Positions 9,763-18,465 of a stretch of DNA of 64,000 nucleotides are shown here, piece after piece. Position 1 is the first letter of the stretch. Each line of letters begins with the position of its first letter. The position numbers and the translations under genes were made by a program. Source of the DNA: Ectobacillus sp042610425. Its GTDB lineage: Bacteria; Bacillota; Bacilli; Bacillales; Bacillaceae_G. The stretch lies in assembly GCF_042610425.1 (NCBI RefSeq), contig NZ_JBGJZM010000001.1, positions 2,046,001 to 2,110,000 on the forward strand, written 5' to 3'. The notes below the pieces were generated by a model that did not search any database, was not told the DNA's origin, and saw nothing but the letters and a program-made list of their open reading frames with translations.

Positions 9763-9890
9763 AGATATTTAGTATCGAAATCGGCGGGTGGATGATGGAT
9801 AGTCAAAATTCATTATCGAAACGGAGCTGTTTATTACCGAAAACCGGCTACTTATTATCGAAATCAGATGGTTTATTATCGAATCCAAGT
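9763..9890. repeat. 21-bp phased repeat, word A (five units)
   Basis: TATCG or TACCG cores of the word TTTATTATCGAAA stand at 9773, 9814, 9835, 9856 and 9877. Steps are 41, 21, 21 and 21 bp. The word and the terminal TTATTATCGAATCC are shared with 377-425, 9.4 kb away. The array lies between the divergent RND pump and small-protein genes. A frame runs through it into the gene at 10047, but that gene has its own ribosome site, so I treat the array as non-coding. Confidence 0.85.
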
Positions 9891-10046
9891 TTCAACGAGG
9901 CATCGTTAGAACTAATTACCTTTGGACCGCCATCCGCAATTTTGACCGTTCGTGTGCAACACATTATTCCCTTCCAAGCATCCACATTGTGTAATACAAT
10001 TGTCATTGAAGAGGCATGTCGAGATACACGAATGGAGGTAAAAAAG

Positions 10047-10352
10047 ATGGATGTTGCACAAGTGAAAATATATCTGAAAGATCCTTCCAAAGCTATTTTA
10101 GATGCCAAGAACCACGAATTTACCCAGTTCGAAATGCAAGACGGTCTTGATGCTTTATATAATCAATTAAAACTAAAACAAAAGGGACCCTTCTCAGGAA
10201 TTGGATCCTTATTAACAAATATCTATCAATGGGATGCCTTGAAGCTTATTACTTCACAAGATTACTTGGATAGTAGGATAAACCCATTTATAGAAAAAAT
10301 GAACGCAGAATTACAATGGACTCTGAAACAATATGATGATTTTATGGATTGA
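10047..10352 (+). CDS. hypothetical 101-residue protein
   Basis: A soluble, mostly helical-looking protein with no signal peptide or membrane segment; no family is recognised. The start at 10047 is fixed by GGAGGT at 7-base spacing. The in-frame upstream sequence runs through the repeat array at 9773-9885 and is ignored. The next gene starts 58 bases downstream. 9891-10046 shows no other feature. Confidence 0.6.
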   Translation: MDVAQVKIYLKDPSKAILDAKNHEFTQFEMQDGLDALYNQLKLKQKGPFSGIGSLLTNIYQWDALKLITSQDYLDSRINPFIEKMNAELQWTLKQYDDFMD

Positions 10353-10410
10353 TTCTCTGTAAAGCTCTCATTTTATCTCCAGTTATGAAAACCTAAAGGA
10401 GGACTCCCCT

Positions 10411-10800
10411 TTGGAACACGAACTAAAAGAACTCATAAAAAAATGCGATGAAGCAATTAAGAAAGAAGATTTCGACACGTTAATGAACTACTATACAGAT
10501 GATGCAATTTTAGTTGTAAAGCCAGAGATGATTGCACAGGGAAAAGAACAAATCAAAAAAGCCTTTATTGCAATCGCCAAGTACTTTAATAACAGCATCG
10601 TACCTACGCAAGGGGAAATGATGATTTTAGAAGCGGGCGACACAGCACTAGTCCTTTCCCAAACCCTTCTTTCTGCGGATAAAGGGGATTCGGAGTTTTC
10701 CATGGACCGACGCGCAACCTATGTATTTAAGAAAAATACAGCGGGAAAGTGGCTATGTGCGATTGATAACTCATACGGAACGGAACTGCTTAGTAAGTAG
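10411..10800 (+). CDS. SnoaL-like/DUF4440 (NTF2-fold) protein
   Basis: A 129-residue protein with the cone-shaped NTF2-like pattern: an N-terminal helix, YYTDDAILVVKP, the GKEQIKKAF helix, and a strand-rich C-terminal half ending KWLCAIDNSYG. It resembles the Bacillus YybH group. Such proteins bind small hydrophobic ligands or act as isomerases, and the actual role is unknown. It starts with TTG, supported by AAAGGAGG eight bases upstream with no competing ATG. Confidence 0.75.
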   Translation: MEHELKELIKKCDEAIKKEDFDTLMNYYTDDAILVVKPEMIAQGKEQIKKAFIAIAKYFNNSIVPTQGEMMILEAGDTALVLSQTLLSADKGDSEFSMDRRATYVFKKNTAGKWLCAIDNSYGTELLSK

Positions 10801-11033
10801 ATAAAAAAATGCCAACCCATATAAGGCTGACTTATTATTGGCGGCTTGTTTTTGTTCTTACTAAATCACGCTGATTTTCCTAACCAGGAAGAGTACGCTG
10901 TTTATGACTTTGTGAAGAAATGTACGTAAACTAATCTGCCATGTTCGTTTCTGGCAGAAACTTGTATGCTTTTATGTTGTTTCATATCGTGACGCATTTT
11001 CTAAGGTTTGATTTGTTTACCATTACAAAATCA
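10801..11033. other. intergenic, possible short C-terminal gene remnant
   Basis: Bases 10861-10929 read on the plus strand as LNHADFPNQEEYAVYDFVKK and two more residues before a stop, without a start codon. It looks like a leftover C-terminus of an unidentified gene. A small CTGCCA/TGGCAG hairpin follows at about 10940-10960. Nothing else is seen. Confidence 0.3.
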
Positions 11034-11063
11034 AAACCCCTTCAAATACGATCGAAGGGGTTT
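11034..11063. terminator. terminator of DMT transporter gene
   Basis: AAACCCCTTC pairs with GAAGGGGTTT around a ten-base loop, directly downstream of the minus-strand stop at 11071. Confidence 0.8.
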
Positions 11064-11070
11064 GTAACTA

Positions 11071-11946
11071 TTATTTTTTCTCGAAGATAACGAAAAAAAC
11101 ACCCGTAAGAATGAGGATGGAGCCGATCCAAAACGTTACACCAATGCTCTCTCCTAGAATCAGCCATCCGAGTAATGTCCCTACCACGGGTTGAAAGAAG
11201 AAAAATATCCCCCCACTTGAGGCATTCAGCATTTGTAATCCACGATTCCAAAGTAGAAATCCACCTGCTGTTGATACAATGCCCAAATACAAGATTCCTC
11301 CCCAAATGGCCGGATGAGTCAACTCGGAGATAGGAATTGCGTGTAATCTTGGTAAAACAAAAGGAGTCAACACGATCAGGGCTACCAAGATGGAATAGGT
11401 CGTTACCACAATTTGTGAATACTCACTCGGCACACGCTTTACAAGTACGGACATAAGTGCCCATGTTAAAGCGGCAATAAGCAGTGAAATGCCACCTAGT
11501 TTACTAGACAGATTCACATGACCGACTCCAACAATGAGAAAAACCCCAATTGTCGCTAAACAAACGGAGAGTCCTTTTTTTAATGTCAACCGTTCTTTAA
11601 GAAGTAAGCGTGCAAAAATAACCATAAATGCTGGTGTTGAAGAAGTGATGATGGCTCCCATTTGTGCTGAGGACAACATGGTACCCGTTTCCTGCGTCAC
11701 GATTGAAATGGTGTTACCAATTACTCCAATGGCTATGATGATTAAGAAATCGCGTTTCTCGATTCGCCAATTTTGCCGTGTAAAGAAGCCGAAAACGAGA
11801 AGTGCAACAATAGCCACTAAATACCGCATCCACACAAGTTCCAGTGGGGGTATAACTGCTACTACAATTTTAACAACAACGTACATACCGCCCCAAATAC
11901 TGGAAGCTAAAGCTAAATATATAGAACCTAATAAGGTGGTTTTCAT
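11071..11946 (-). CDS. EamA/DMT-family transporter
   Basis: The 291-residue protein has about ten hydrophobic helices in two EamA repeats (about 8-140 and 150-285). It has typical features such as SSIWGGMYVVVK in helix 1 and the second-repeat end GWLILGESIGVTFWIGS. DMT proteins export amino acids or other metabolites; the substrate is not predictable here. The start follows GGAGGG at 8-base spacing. It has a leader of about 150 bases upstream in which I see no known riboswitch. Confidence 0.9.
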   Translation of the reverse strand: MKTTLLGSIYLALASSIWGGMYVVVKIVVAVIPPLELVWMRYLVAIVALLVFGFFTRQNWRIEKRDFLIIIAIGVIGNTISIVTQETGTMLSSAQMGAIITSSTPAFMVIFARLLLKERLTLKKGLSVCLATIGVFLIVGVGHVNLSSKLGGISLLIAALTWALMSVLVKRVPSEYSQIVVTTYSILVALIVLTPFVLPRLHAIPISELTHPAIWGGILYLGIVSTAGGFLLWNRGLQMLNASSGGIFFFFQPVVGTLLGWLILGESIGVTFWIGSILILTGVFFVIFEKK

Positions 11947-12223
11947 TTTTTATACCCTCCGTATTTTGTTTAGGTCGAAAATGCCCCTAACGGAGAGATG
12001 TAGTCACCTTCACTCCATTAAGAGCAGAAGCGTGCTACTGGTACATCGTTTTCATATAAGGAAGTCCAATACATTTCGATTCACCTCTCGTCCTACTTAA
12101 CTACAATAATCTGTGTTTTATTGTAGCAGAATATTTAGTTTTTTTACATGTTTAGAGCTTCCTATACTAAGAGTTAGATTGCAGAATTGTCCTTAAAAAC
12201 CGGGGTGTTTTCGTTCAAAAAAT

Positions 12224-12256
12224 AAGAGTAGTGGTGAAAAATGACCCACTGCTCTT
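12224..12256 (-). terminator. terminator of alpha/beta hydrolase gene
   Basis: AAGAGTAGTGG and CCACTGCTCTT form an 11-bp stem with one mismatch. On the minus strand it is followed by ATTTTTT, as expected after the gene ending at 12352. Confidence 0.65.
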
Positions 12257-12351
12257 GAATCCCTTAGAAGCTCCCTTTTAAATGCCAGATGACCATCTAA
12301 CATTAAGAAATAAATACTAAATCGTTTATGCATACTACCCGTTTTCTTTCC

Positions 12352-13125
12352 TCACAAATGACTTCTTTCGATAAACCCTTTTATTGACTGATTCAAGTAT
12401 TTCGCTGCCTTCGTAGGGACTTGATGCTTCACATGATCAATCCCTAGCAAATCACTGTGCGGCAATTTTTCATGCATGCGCTTTGCGTAATAGGAAAAAA
12501 TTTTATCCATCTTCCCATACACAACTAAAATCGGCTGCTTTATGTCCGCTAGTTGATTGGTGCAGTTATAATGCAGACTGTATTGATAATACTGTTCCAC
12601 ATTTTCTGCATTTCCTCTTCTAGCTGCTTTAAACATTTTGACAAATAACTTCCTCGTATTCGAATTACTCCATGAAACAGACCATGCCAAAATAGAAACA
12701 GCGCCAGCTTTAGCCAGCCTCATTCCGAGCATTATTTTATTGTTCAAATGTGCATCGTTCACTTCCGACATACCGCTGATGACAATTCCTCCAAGTGCCT
12801 GGCTTGCAAAAACCTGCAGAAACTCTAGGACGATAGAGCCTCCAGTCGAATATCCGCATAGAAATGCTTGTTCAATTTGTAAATGATCGAGTATACAGCA
12901 AATATCCTGTGCAATGAGTGGATAGGTGATGGGCTCATGTGAAAATTGACTTCTGCCATGACCTCGCATGTCAAAGGTAATCACTTTAAAGGATTTACTT
13001 AATTCCTCGATTTGGTATGTAAAATTTATACTCGTTAATACAGGAGGGTGAATGAAAACGATTGGAATCCCGCTTCCTTGCACTGAATAATAGAGGCTGC
13101 ACCCGTCTACTTCTAGCATTGGCAT
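12352..13125 (-). CDS. alpha/beta-fold hydrolase
   Basis: A 257-residue hydrolase with the oxyanion region FIHPPVLTS, the DMRGHGRS strand, nucleophile elbow GYSTGG (Ser near 100), acid residue in VYGKMDKIF and a C-terminal His in DHVKHQVP. The triad is complete, so it should be an active esterase or peptidase-like enzyme; the substrate is unknown. The start at 13125 is taken because GGAGGG lies ten bases upstream. An in-frame ATG six codons earlier has no site. It is divergent from the ArsR-rhodanese operon. Confidence 0.87.
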   Translation of the reverse strand: MPMLEVDGCSLYYSVQGSGIPIVFIHPPVLTSINFTYQIEELSKSFKVITFDMRGHGRSQFSHEPITYPLIAQDICCILDHLQIEQAFLCGYSTGGSIVLEFLQVFASQALGGIVISGMSEVNDAHLNNKIMLGMRLAKAGAVSILAWSVSWSNSNTRKLFVKMFKAARRGNAENVEQYYQYSLHYNCTNQLADIKQPILVVYGKMDKIFSYYAKRMHEKLPHSDLLGIDHVKHQVPTKAAKYLNQSIKGFIERSHL

Positions 13126-13317
13126 AAATATGATTCCCTCCATTTGGTGAAACTTTTTTTGACTTTAAAGCGCTGTTCTTCCCTTTAGGACTTACATCTA
13201 CTCCTACTATTTAACAAGGGAAACTACTTTATACAAAAAATCTCCTGAGCCCCTCTTTCCTAATCTGATTTTCTCCATAATACCGATCTAAGCAGTCAAA
13301 CTTTACATTTATCTGTA

Positions 13318-13363
13318 CATCCATTAAACTATTCAATAAATCAATTGAATAGTTTAATGGATG
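13318..13363. promoter_or_regulatory. perfect 20-bp inverted repeat, candidate ArsR operator
   Basis: Arms 13318-13337 and 13344-13363 are exact complements around the six-base loop AAATCA. The centre reads ATTCAAT-N6-ATTGAAT, similar in style to ArsR/SmtB operators. It ends ten bases before the ArsR-rhodanese start, so binding would block initiation. A folded mRNA leader is an alternative reading. Confidence 0.7.
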
Positions 13364-13372
13364 GTGAAGCGT

Positions 13373-14050
13373 ATGAATAAAAAAAGAGAATTTAAAGATG
13401 CCATTTATAGTCAAATCGCCCGAATCGGCAAAGCAATGTCCAGTCCGAAACGATTAGAGTTACTAGATATACTTTCTCAATCTCCGAAAACCGTAGAAAC
13501 ACTTGCCAGAGAAACGGAAATGAGCGTAGCCAATGTCTCACAACATTTGCAAACACTTCGCGAGGCCCATTTGGTGGAATCAAGCAAACAAGGGAACTTT
13601 GTTTTTTACAGATTAAGTTCTCAGGCTATCGCTACCTTTCTGATAGGGATGAGGAATGTAGCTGAGGAACAAATTATAGAAATCCAATCTATCTATGATC
13701 AGTTCTTTTCAAGTCAGGATCCGGCAGAGCCAATCACGTCTGTAGAGCTGTTAGATCGCCTTAAGAAAGGAAGCGTCACTCTCCTTGATGTACGTCCAAA
13801 GGAAGAGTATGCAGCCGATCATATTCCAACTGCCATTTCCATACCGATTGATGAATTAGAGGACCAACTAGTAAATCTTCCGCAAGATCAAGAGATCATT
13901 GCCTACTGCCGAGGACGTTATTGCGTGTATTCCTTACAAGCCATCAATCTCTTGCGTTCTAGGGGATACAAGGCTGTTCGTTTAGAAAATGGGGTACAAG
14001 AATGGAAACAAGCCGACTTTCCTTTAGAAGGTGAATCTAATTTGCACTAA
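13373..14050 (+). CDS. ArsR-type regulator fused to rhodanese domain
   Basis: 225 residues in two domains. Residues 10-95 are an ArsR winged helix (MSSPKRLELLDILSQ, SVANVSQHLQTLREAHLVE). Residues about 120-220 are a rhodanese sulfurtransferase fold with LLDVRPKEEYAADHIPTA and the loop CRGRYC, where the first Cys is the persulfide carrier. The usual metal-binding Cys of ArsR helix 3 is absent, so sensing may run through the rhodanese cysteine (inference). It is first in an operon with an MFS transporter and a methyltransferase and sits behind a perfect inverted repeat. Confidence 0.9.
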   Translation: MNKKREFKDAIYSQIARIGKAMSSPKRLELLDILSQSPKTVETLARETEMSVANVSQHLQTLREAHLVESSKQGNFVFYRLSSQAIATFLIGMRNVAEEQIIEIQSIYDQFFSSQDPAEPITSVELLDRLKKGSVTLLDVRPKEEYAADHIPTAISIPIDELEDQLVNLPQDQEIIAYCRGRYCVYSLQAINLLRSRGYKAVRLENGVQEWKQADFPLEGESNLH

Positions 14051-14126
14051 TTAAAAAAATATGAACTTGTATGTCTATGTTGAACCCATTTGAAAAGCAA
14101 TCATGTTCAAGTACGGAGGAATTGAT

Positions 14127-15374
14127 ATGAATCAACATAAAATGCAGCAGCTCCCTATTCAAATTGGACTGAAAGAAAATGCCTTATTCTTTTCACTACT
14201 CGTTTTGATTAACTTGTTTGTCGGTTCAATGGTAGGATTAGAACGAACCGTCTTGCCATTACTTGGGGAAAAGGTATTTGGACTCGCTTCCGCAAGTAGT
14301 GCATTGTCTTTCATTGTGAGTTTTGGCTTTACAAAGGCTATTGTTAATCTCATGGCCGGCGGGATTGCGGATCGGATTGGACGAAAACGGGTATTACTTG
14401 TTGGTTGGACGATGGGCTTGTTTGTCCCGCTTCTCGTCATTTGGGCGCCTTCGTGGTGGTGGATTGTCGTTGCGAATATGTTTCTTGGTATCAACCAAGG
14501 ACTTGCTTGGTCAATGACGGTCAATATGAAGATTGATGTAGTGAAGTCGAATCAGCGTGGTATGGCAATCGGCTGGAATGAGTTTGCTGGATATAGCGGC
14601 GTAGCACTCGCTTCTATACTTTCCGGCTATGTAGCTACCCACTATTCGTTGCGACCAGAACCATTTTATCTAGGCATTGTATTCAGTATAATCGGTCTCC
14701 TCCTATCTTTTTTCACAAAGGATACAGGTGACTATATCAAACTACAAGTACAGAAGCACAAACAAGCTCTTCCTAAAGAGCAACTGTCTACAAAAGAAAT
14801 CTTTCGTAAAACAACGTGGAAAGATCAAACCTTATCCAGTTGTAGTTTTGCAGGTCTTTCCACCAATCTAAAAGACGGCATGGCTTGGGGATTGTTTCCC
14901 GTATTCTTTCTACACTCTGGTCTTTCTATTAGTCAAATTGGTGTGATTGTGGCGCTTTATCCAGCGGCATGGGGATTCTTCCAACTATTCACTGGAGCGT
15001 TAAGTGACCGTATTGGCCGAAAATGGCTCATTGCTTCTGGCATGTGGATCCAAGCTAGCAGCATTTGGTGGATTGTTTTTACCGGTACCTATACCTCTTG
15101 GTTAGTCGGTGCGATTGCACTAGGACTTGGAACTGCCATGGTTTATCCAACTCTGCAAGCAGCCATAAGTGATGTGGCACATCCAGACTGGCGTGCTTCT
15201 GCGATGGGCGTATACCGTTTTTGGCGTGACAGCGGCTATGCTTTCGGTGCAATTCTTGCAGGAATTTTGACGGATCTACTAAATGTAACGTGGAGTATCG
15301 GTCTTGTGGCCTTCTTGCCTTTACTAGCAGGTGTGAATGTAGCCATTCGAATGAAGGAAACACTAAACAAATAG
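14127..15374 (+). CDS. MFS transporter in ArsR-rhodanese operon
   Basis: A 415-residue, 12-helix MFS protein with the loop motif GGIADRIGRKR and its second-half echo GALSDRIGRKW. The start follows GGAGG at seven bases. It lies 76 bases after the ArsR-rhodanese gene and 25 before a methyltransferase, so the three are probably co-transcribed. The context suggests export of a toxic sulfur-, metalloid- or alkyl-type compound, but the substrate is not shown by sequence. Confidence 0.9.
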   Translation: MNQHKMQQLPIQIGLKENALFFSLLVLINLFVGSMVGLERTVLPLLGEKVFGLASASSALSFIVSFGFTKAIVNLMAGGIADRIGRKRVLLVGWTMGLFVPLLVIWAPSWWWIVVANMFLGINQGLAWSMTVNMKIDVVKSNQRGMAIGWNEFAGYSGVALASILSGYVATHYSLRPEPFYLGIVFSIIGLLLSFFTKDTGDYIKLQVQKHKQALPKEQLSTKEIFRKTTWKDQTLSSCSFAGLSTNLKDGMAWGLFPVFFLHSGLSISQIGVIVALYPAAWGFFQLFTGALSDRIGRKWLIASGMWIQASSIWWIVFTGTYTSWLVGAIALGLGTAMVYPTLQAAISDVAHPDWRASAMGVYRFWRDSGYAFGAILAGILTDLLNVTWSIGLVAFLPLLAGVNVAIRMKETLNK

Positions 15375-15399
15375 ATACAAAAGGAGTTGTGATGTAGCT

Positions 15400-16092
15400 A
15401 TGGCTTTGTTTGATCATTCTGCAAAAACGTATGACGAGTGGTGCAAAACCCCGCTTGGTTCATTCGTTGATACCGTAGAAAAACAAATGATCGTCGAACT
15501 GTCGGACCTAAAACCAGGAGAACAGGCTTTGGATATTGGTTGCGGAACAGGTATATACTCTCTTTTACTAGCATTACACGGACTAGAAGTGACGGGCATT
15601 GATATTTCTTCTGAAATGCTGCAGAGAGCAAAAGAGAAAGCAGAAAAACAAAAGCAATCCATTCATTTCATGGAAGGAGACATTCATAACCTCCCTTTTG
15701 AAGACAATACGTTTGATTTAGTCATTTCAAACCTAGTACTTGAGTTTGTTGATTCTCCTAACGATGTGATAGCAGAAGGAATGAGAGTGTTAAAACCCGA
15801 AGGCCGAATGGTAGTCGGGATGATTGGTAAAAAAAGCGATTGGGCTAAAATGTATAAAAAACGCGGAGAAGAAAAAAAGGAAAGTGTTTTTGCAGGAGCA
15901 CATTTTTTTAGTTTAGAAGATATAAACAAGCTATATCAGAACGAGCCATCCTTGACTCGGTTCGGATTATATGTTTCTCCTCATGAATTTATTTCGCAAG
16001 AACTTGCTTATGATTTAGAAAAGGAACGTTCAGCAAAACAGCAAGAAGAAGGCGCTGGTTTTATTGTTGCACAGTGGATTGCTTTGAAATAA
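15400..16092 (+). CDS. class I SAM-dependent methyltransferase
   Basis: 230 residues with motif I LDIGCGTGIYSLLL, the acidic motif II end VTGIDIS, motif post-I DIHNLPFEDNTFDLV and motif III LKPEGRMVV. It methylates a small molecule of unknown identity. It lacks the cysteine set of ArsM arsenite methyltransferases. It is the third gene of the ArsR-rhodanese/MFS operon and is followed by a strong terminator. AAAGGAG lies upstream, and an in-frame stop rules out an earlier start. Confidence 0.88.
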   Translation: MALFDHSAKTYDEWCKTPLGSFVDTVEKQMIVELSDLKPGEQALDIGCGTGIYSLLLALHGLEVTGIDISSEMLQRAKEKAEKQKQSIHFMEGDIHNLPFEDNTFDLVISNLVLEFVDSPNDVIAEGMRVLKPEGRMVVGMIGKKSDWAKMYKKRGEEKKESVFAGAHFFSLEDINKLYQNEPSLTRFGLYVSPHEFISQELAYDLEKERSAKQQEEGAGFIVAQWIALK

Positions 16093-16138
16093 GGTGTGAT
16101 TAACTAATCAATAATATCCTTCATACGAAAGGCAAATG

Positions 16139-16180
16139 GTACGAGCATGTTTTGACCAAAACATGCTCGTACTTATTTTT
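16139..16180. terminator. strong terminator, 15-bp stem
   Basis: GTACGAGCATGTTTT and its exact complement surround a GACC loop, followed by TTATTTTT. It ends the ArsR-rhodanese operon and also serves the convergent gene at 16222. Confidence 0.9.
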
Positions 16181-16221
16181 GTTCGATTAGCTTCTTTCAC
16201 GAAAGCCATACGACGAACTTA

Positions 16222-16596
16222 TTATTCCCACAGCTTATATCTATCTGCAATGTTCTCTAAGCTTATTCTTCCGCGTTGCATAGATGGCGGACAAATCTCA
16301 TTATATTTGGTTATTTTTACGTTTATTTCATCCATTGCATCTTTTATTGTTGATTCCATGGCGTTCTGTTCCATCATTTGCAATGTTGAAGCAATTTTCT
16401 CCCTTATTTCCTTTTGCAAGTTTATCCAAGGAGGTAAGTAACCTGCATCTTTTGCTATATTTAAAAAATTACTGTATACATCTCCGCTAAAGAAGCTGTT
16501 CGGAAAGGGTTTCCCGAATCCTGGAATTTTCTTTACTTCTTCATCCATTTTGGAATCTTTGATAATCTGATCAATCAAATTAGGATTGTTTCCCAT
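16222..16596 (-). CDS. DUF1992 (DnaJ-homologue C28-like) protein
   Basis: This 124-residue protein carries the DUF1992 signature: IDQIIKDSKMDEE, the GFGKPFP motif and the LPPWINLQKEI helix. The domain is found alone in bacteria and in the DNAJC28 family. Its biochemical role is unknown. It is cytosolic, with no membrane segment. The start follows GAAAGGGGAGACACAT. It is a separate unit 34 bases from the end of the next gene. Confidence 0.8.
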   Translation of the reverse strand: MGNNPNLIDQIIKDSKMDEEVKKIPGFGKPFPNSFFSGDVYSNFLNIAKDAGYLPPWINLQKEIREKIASTLQMMEQNAMESTIKDAMDEINVKITKYNEICPPSMQRGRISLENIADRYKLWE

Positions 16597-16630
16597 ATGT
16601 GTCTCCCCTTTCTAAAATAATTTGATTTTC

Positions 16631-17302
16631 TTACCAAATGAAAGGAATGAGCCGATACTGTGTTTGTAAGCAATACTCTTTATAGCCGCTAAGCTCTCTT
16701 AAAAGCACTGCTTCTTCATTTTTTATTCGGAATAAAAGGGTAGGTATTATAAAGAGCATCGGTATGATTGCAAAATAAGATCCAAGTGCTAGTGGCAGAA
16801 AGAAAGACATGATTACCATTCCTAAGTACATCGGATGGCGAACGATTGAATAAGGACCTGTTGTAATAACATGCTGTTCATTCTCTACTTGAATAACAGT
16901 GGAAGCATAGCTATTTTCCTTAAAAACAACGAAAATAAAAATATATGCTGCAAAAACAATCAGGTTTGATACCATTACAAGCCATATTGGTTCATGAGAC
17001 CAATGAAAACGGAAATCAATCCCCGGAATAAGAAATCCAATATAATATAGTTTAAAAAAGGCAGGCGCTTTTTTAGTAGTAGCTTCCTCTCTAACCTTCG
17101 TTCGTCTTGCTAAAAGTTCAGGATTCTTTTTGCTAAAGTAAATTGTAATGAAAAGAGTAAGTAAGGAGAAACCAAACCAAAAAATCCAAGCTTCCCAAAA
17201 CTTCGTTGTGCCTGCAGGGAGAAATAAGATCATCCACATAACGATCATAAGTAGCATTGGAACGATATACATCTTTAGCTTTGACACGCTATTAGTCCCC
17301 AT
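16631..17302 (-). CDS. isoprenylcysteine carboxyl methyltransferase-like membrane protein
   Basis: 223 residues with about five membrane helices and the C-terminal PEMT/ICMT core: GPYSIVRHPMYLGMVI (cofactor RHPxY motif), then EEAVLLRELSGYKEYC. Bacterial members methylate lipids or small amphiphiles; the substrate is unknown. The start is set by AGGGAGGAAATCGAA before the ATG at 17302. It lies 23 bases downstream of a MerR gene and is probably the regulated target. Confidence 0.85.
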   Translation of the reverse strand: MGTNSVSKLKMYIVPMLLMIVMWMILFLPAGTTKFWEAWIFWFGFSLLTLFITIYFSKKNPELLARRTKVREEATTKKAPAFFKLYYIGFLIPGIDFRFHWSHEPIWLVMVSNLIVFAAYIFIFVVFKENSYASTVIQVENEQHVITTGPYSIVRHPMYLGMVIMSFFLPLALGSYFAIIPMLFIIPTLLFRIKNEEAVLLRELSGYKEYCLQTQYRLIPFIW

Positions 17303-17325
17303 TTCGATTTCCTCCCTGATTACTA

Positions 17326-18141
17326 TCATTCTGACCGATAATTAAGATATTTTTGTATAAGTTGCTTATGTTTCATCTGTGCCGGGGAAAGAACATTCTT
17401 TGCCATCTCATTGAATAAAAGTTCATTCGTTTTTCCAAATCCAGATTTATCATGTAACATTTCTTTTAGAAATGGCACACTCTTTATAAATGCAGCACCT
17501 TCCCTTGCCAGAATTTCAATTTCAGGATCGTCTTCAGACATTTGCTTCAATTTAGAAAGACGTCTGCCAAATTCTAGAGCTGTTTGAAATTGTTCGGGAT
17601 GTGATTGAAAGTATTCAGCCATTAATTTAAAATTTTCTTGGTGATCTTCTCCCCATTGAAAGTCTTCTAGAATACCAAAAATATTACGTTGTTGATCAAA
17701 GAGTTCAGGATATGCGATATACTTTTCCCTTTGCTCGGGTGCCAATATTTGTGTAACCATTTGAAATAATTCAGATTCAGAGGAAGTATCTTCAAGCTGT
17801 ACTGCTTGTTGACTTAGTAATAGTTCTATCTTTGCTAATTGCTCCTCGATCGTCGTTTTCTCATGTGAAAGTTCAGCTCGCAATGACTGCAGGACTTCTC
17901 GCAAAGTTCTGTGGCTCTGTGTATCTCCTACTATTTCTTTTATTTGTTTCAGGTCTAGCCCTAATTGTTTTAAATGTTTAATCATTCTCATACGAGCAAG
18001 TTCCTCTGCTCCATACAAACGATAACCACTTGCAGAACGTTTTGGTTCTTGCAATATACCAATTTTATGATAATACAGCACGGTCTTTAATGTACTTCTA
18101 GTTAATTTGACGAAATCACTAATTTTAATTTGATTATCCAC
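17326..18141 (-). CDS. MerR-family transcriptional activator
   Basis: 271 residues. The N-terminal MerR winged helix (about 5-75) carries LKTVLYYHKIGILQEPKR and YRLYGAEELARMRMIKHLKQ. A coiled-coil dimerisation helix (about 80-115) and a helical effector domain follow. It has no metal-binding cysteines, so a drug- or lipid-like ligand is likelier. It starts with GTG (GGAGG seven bases upstream). It is first in an operon with the ICMT-like gene and sits behind a MerR-type promoter with a 19-bp spacer. Confidence 0.92.
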   Translation of the reverse strand: MDNQIKISDFVKLTRSTLKTVLYYHKIGILQEPKRSASGYRLYGAEELARMRMIKHLKQLGLDLKQIKEIVGDTQSHRTLREVLQSLRAELSHEKTTIEEQLAKIELLLSQQAVQLEDTSSESELFQMVTQILAPEQREKYIAYPELFDQQRNIFGILEDFQWGEDHQENFKLMAEYFQSHPEQFQTALEFGRRLSKLKQMSEDDPEIEILAREGAAFIKSVPFLKEMLHDKSGFGKTNELLFNEMAKNVLSPAQMKHKQLIQKYLNYRSE

Positions 18142-18160
18142 CTATATCCTCCTCGATTTC

Positions 18161-18191
18161 ATTGTAAACTCTACCCTAAGGGTGGAGTCAA
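18161..18191 (-). promoter_or_regulatory. MerR-type promoter with operator in 19-bp spacer
   Basis: On the minus strand, -35 TTGACT (18186-18191) and -10 TACAAT (18161-18166) are separated by exactly 19 bp. The spacer region contains the near-perfect palindrome ACTCCACCCT-T-AGGGTAGAGT (18168-18188). This is the hallmark of MerR-activated promoters, where the protein untwists the long spacer. Confidence 0.88.
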
Positions 18192-18339
18192 ATCAATCCT
18201 AAAAATCATTATTGGTAACGAAGAGCTTCCCTGTGGGCTTTTCAACATGGTTGCAAAAGTTTCCTAAGTTCTTTTTATTTTAAATTACCCAGATTTGACT
18301 GAAGGTAAAATAAGAAGAGTATAAGCCATATAACTATTC

Positions 18340-18443
18340 AAATGTCATGCCAAAAAATAAAGTGATGCTTAAAAAAGTTACGCATATCCATTTTTAAACT
18401 GCAAATAATAACAATTGACGAATATGATTGTGGCATGACATTT
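18340..18443. promoter_or_regulatory. 13-bp inverted repeats flanking the DUF421 promoter region
   Basis: AAATGTCATGCCA at 18340-18352 is the exact complement of TGGCATGACATTT at 18431-18443, 78 bases apart. A TTGACG candidate -35 lies between them at about 18414. This could be a pair of operators allowing looping, or the stem of a long leader. Confidence 0.45.
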
Positions 18444-18465
18444 AAAGAACTAGGACGTGGATTAT

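Noticed and set aside
9750..10046. N-terminal extension of the protein at 10047
   Set aside because: It translates the word A array. A strong ribosome site stands before 10047.
11947..12110. Riboswitch or T-box leader before the DMT transporter
   Set aside because: No T-box consensus, ykkC/guanidine or other class I know could be matched.
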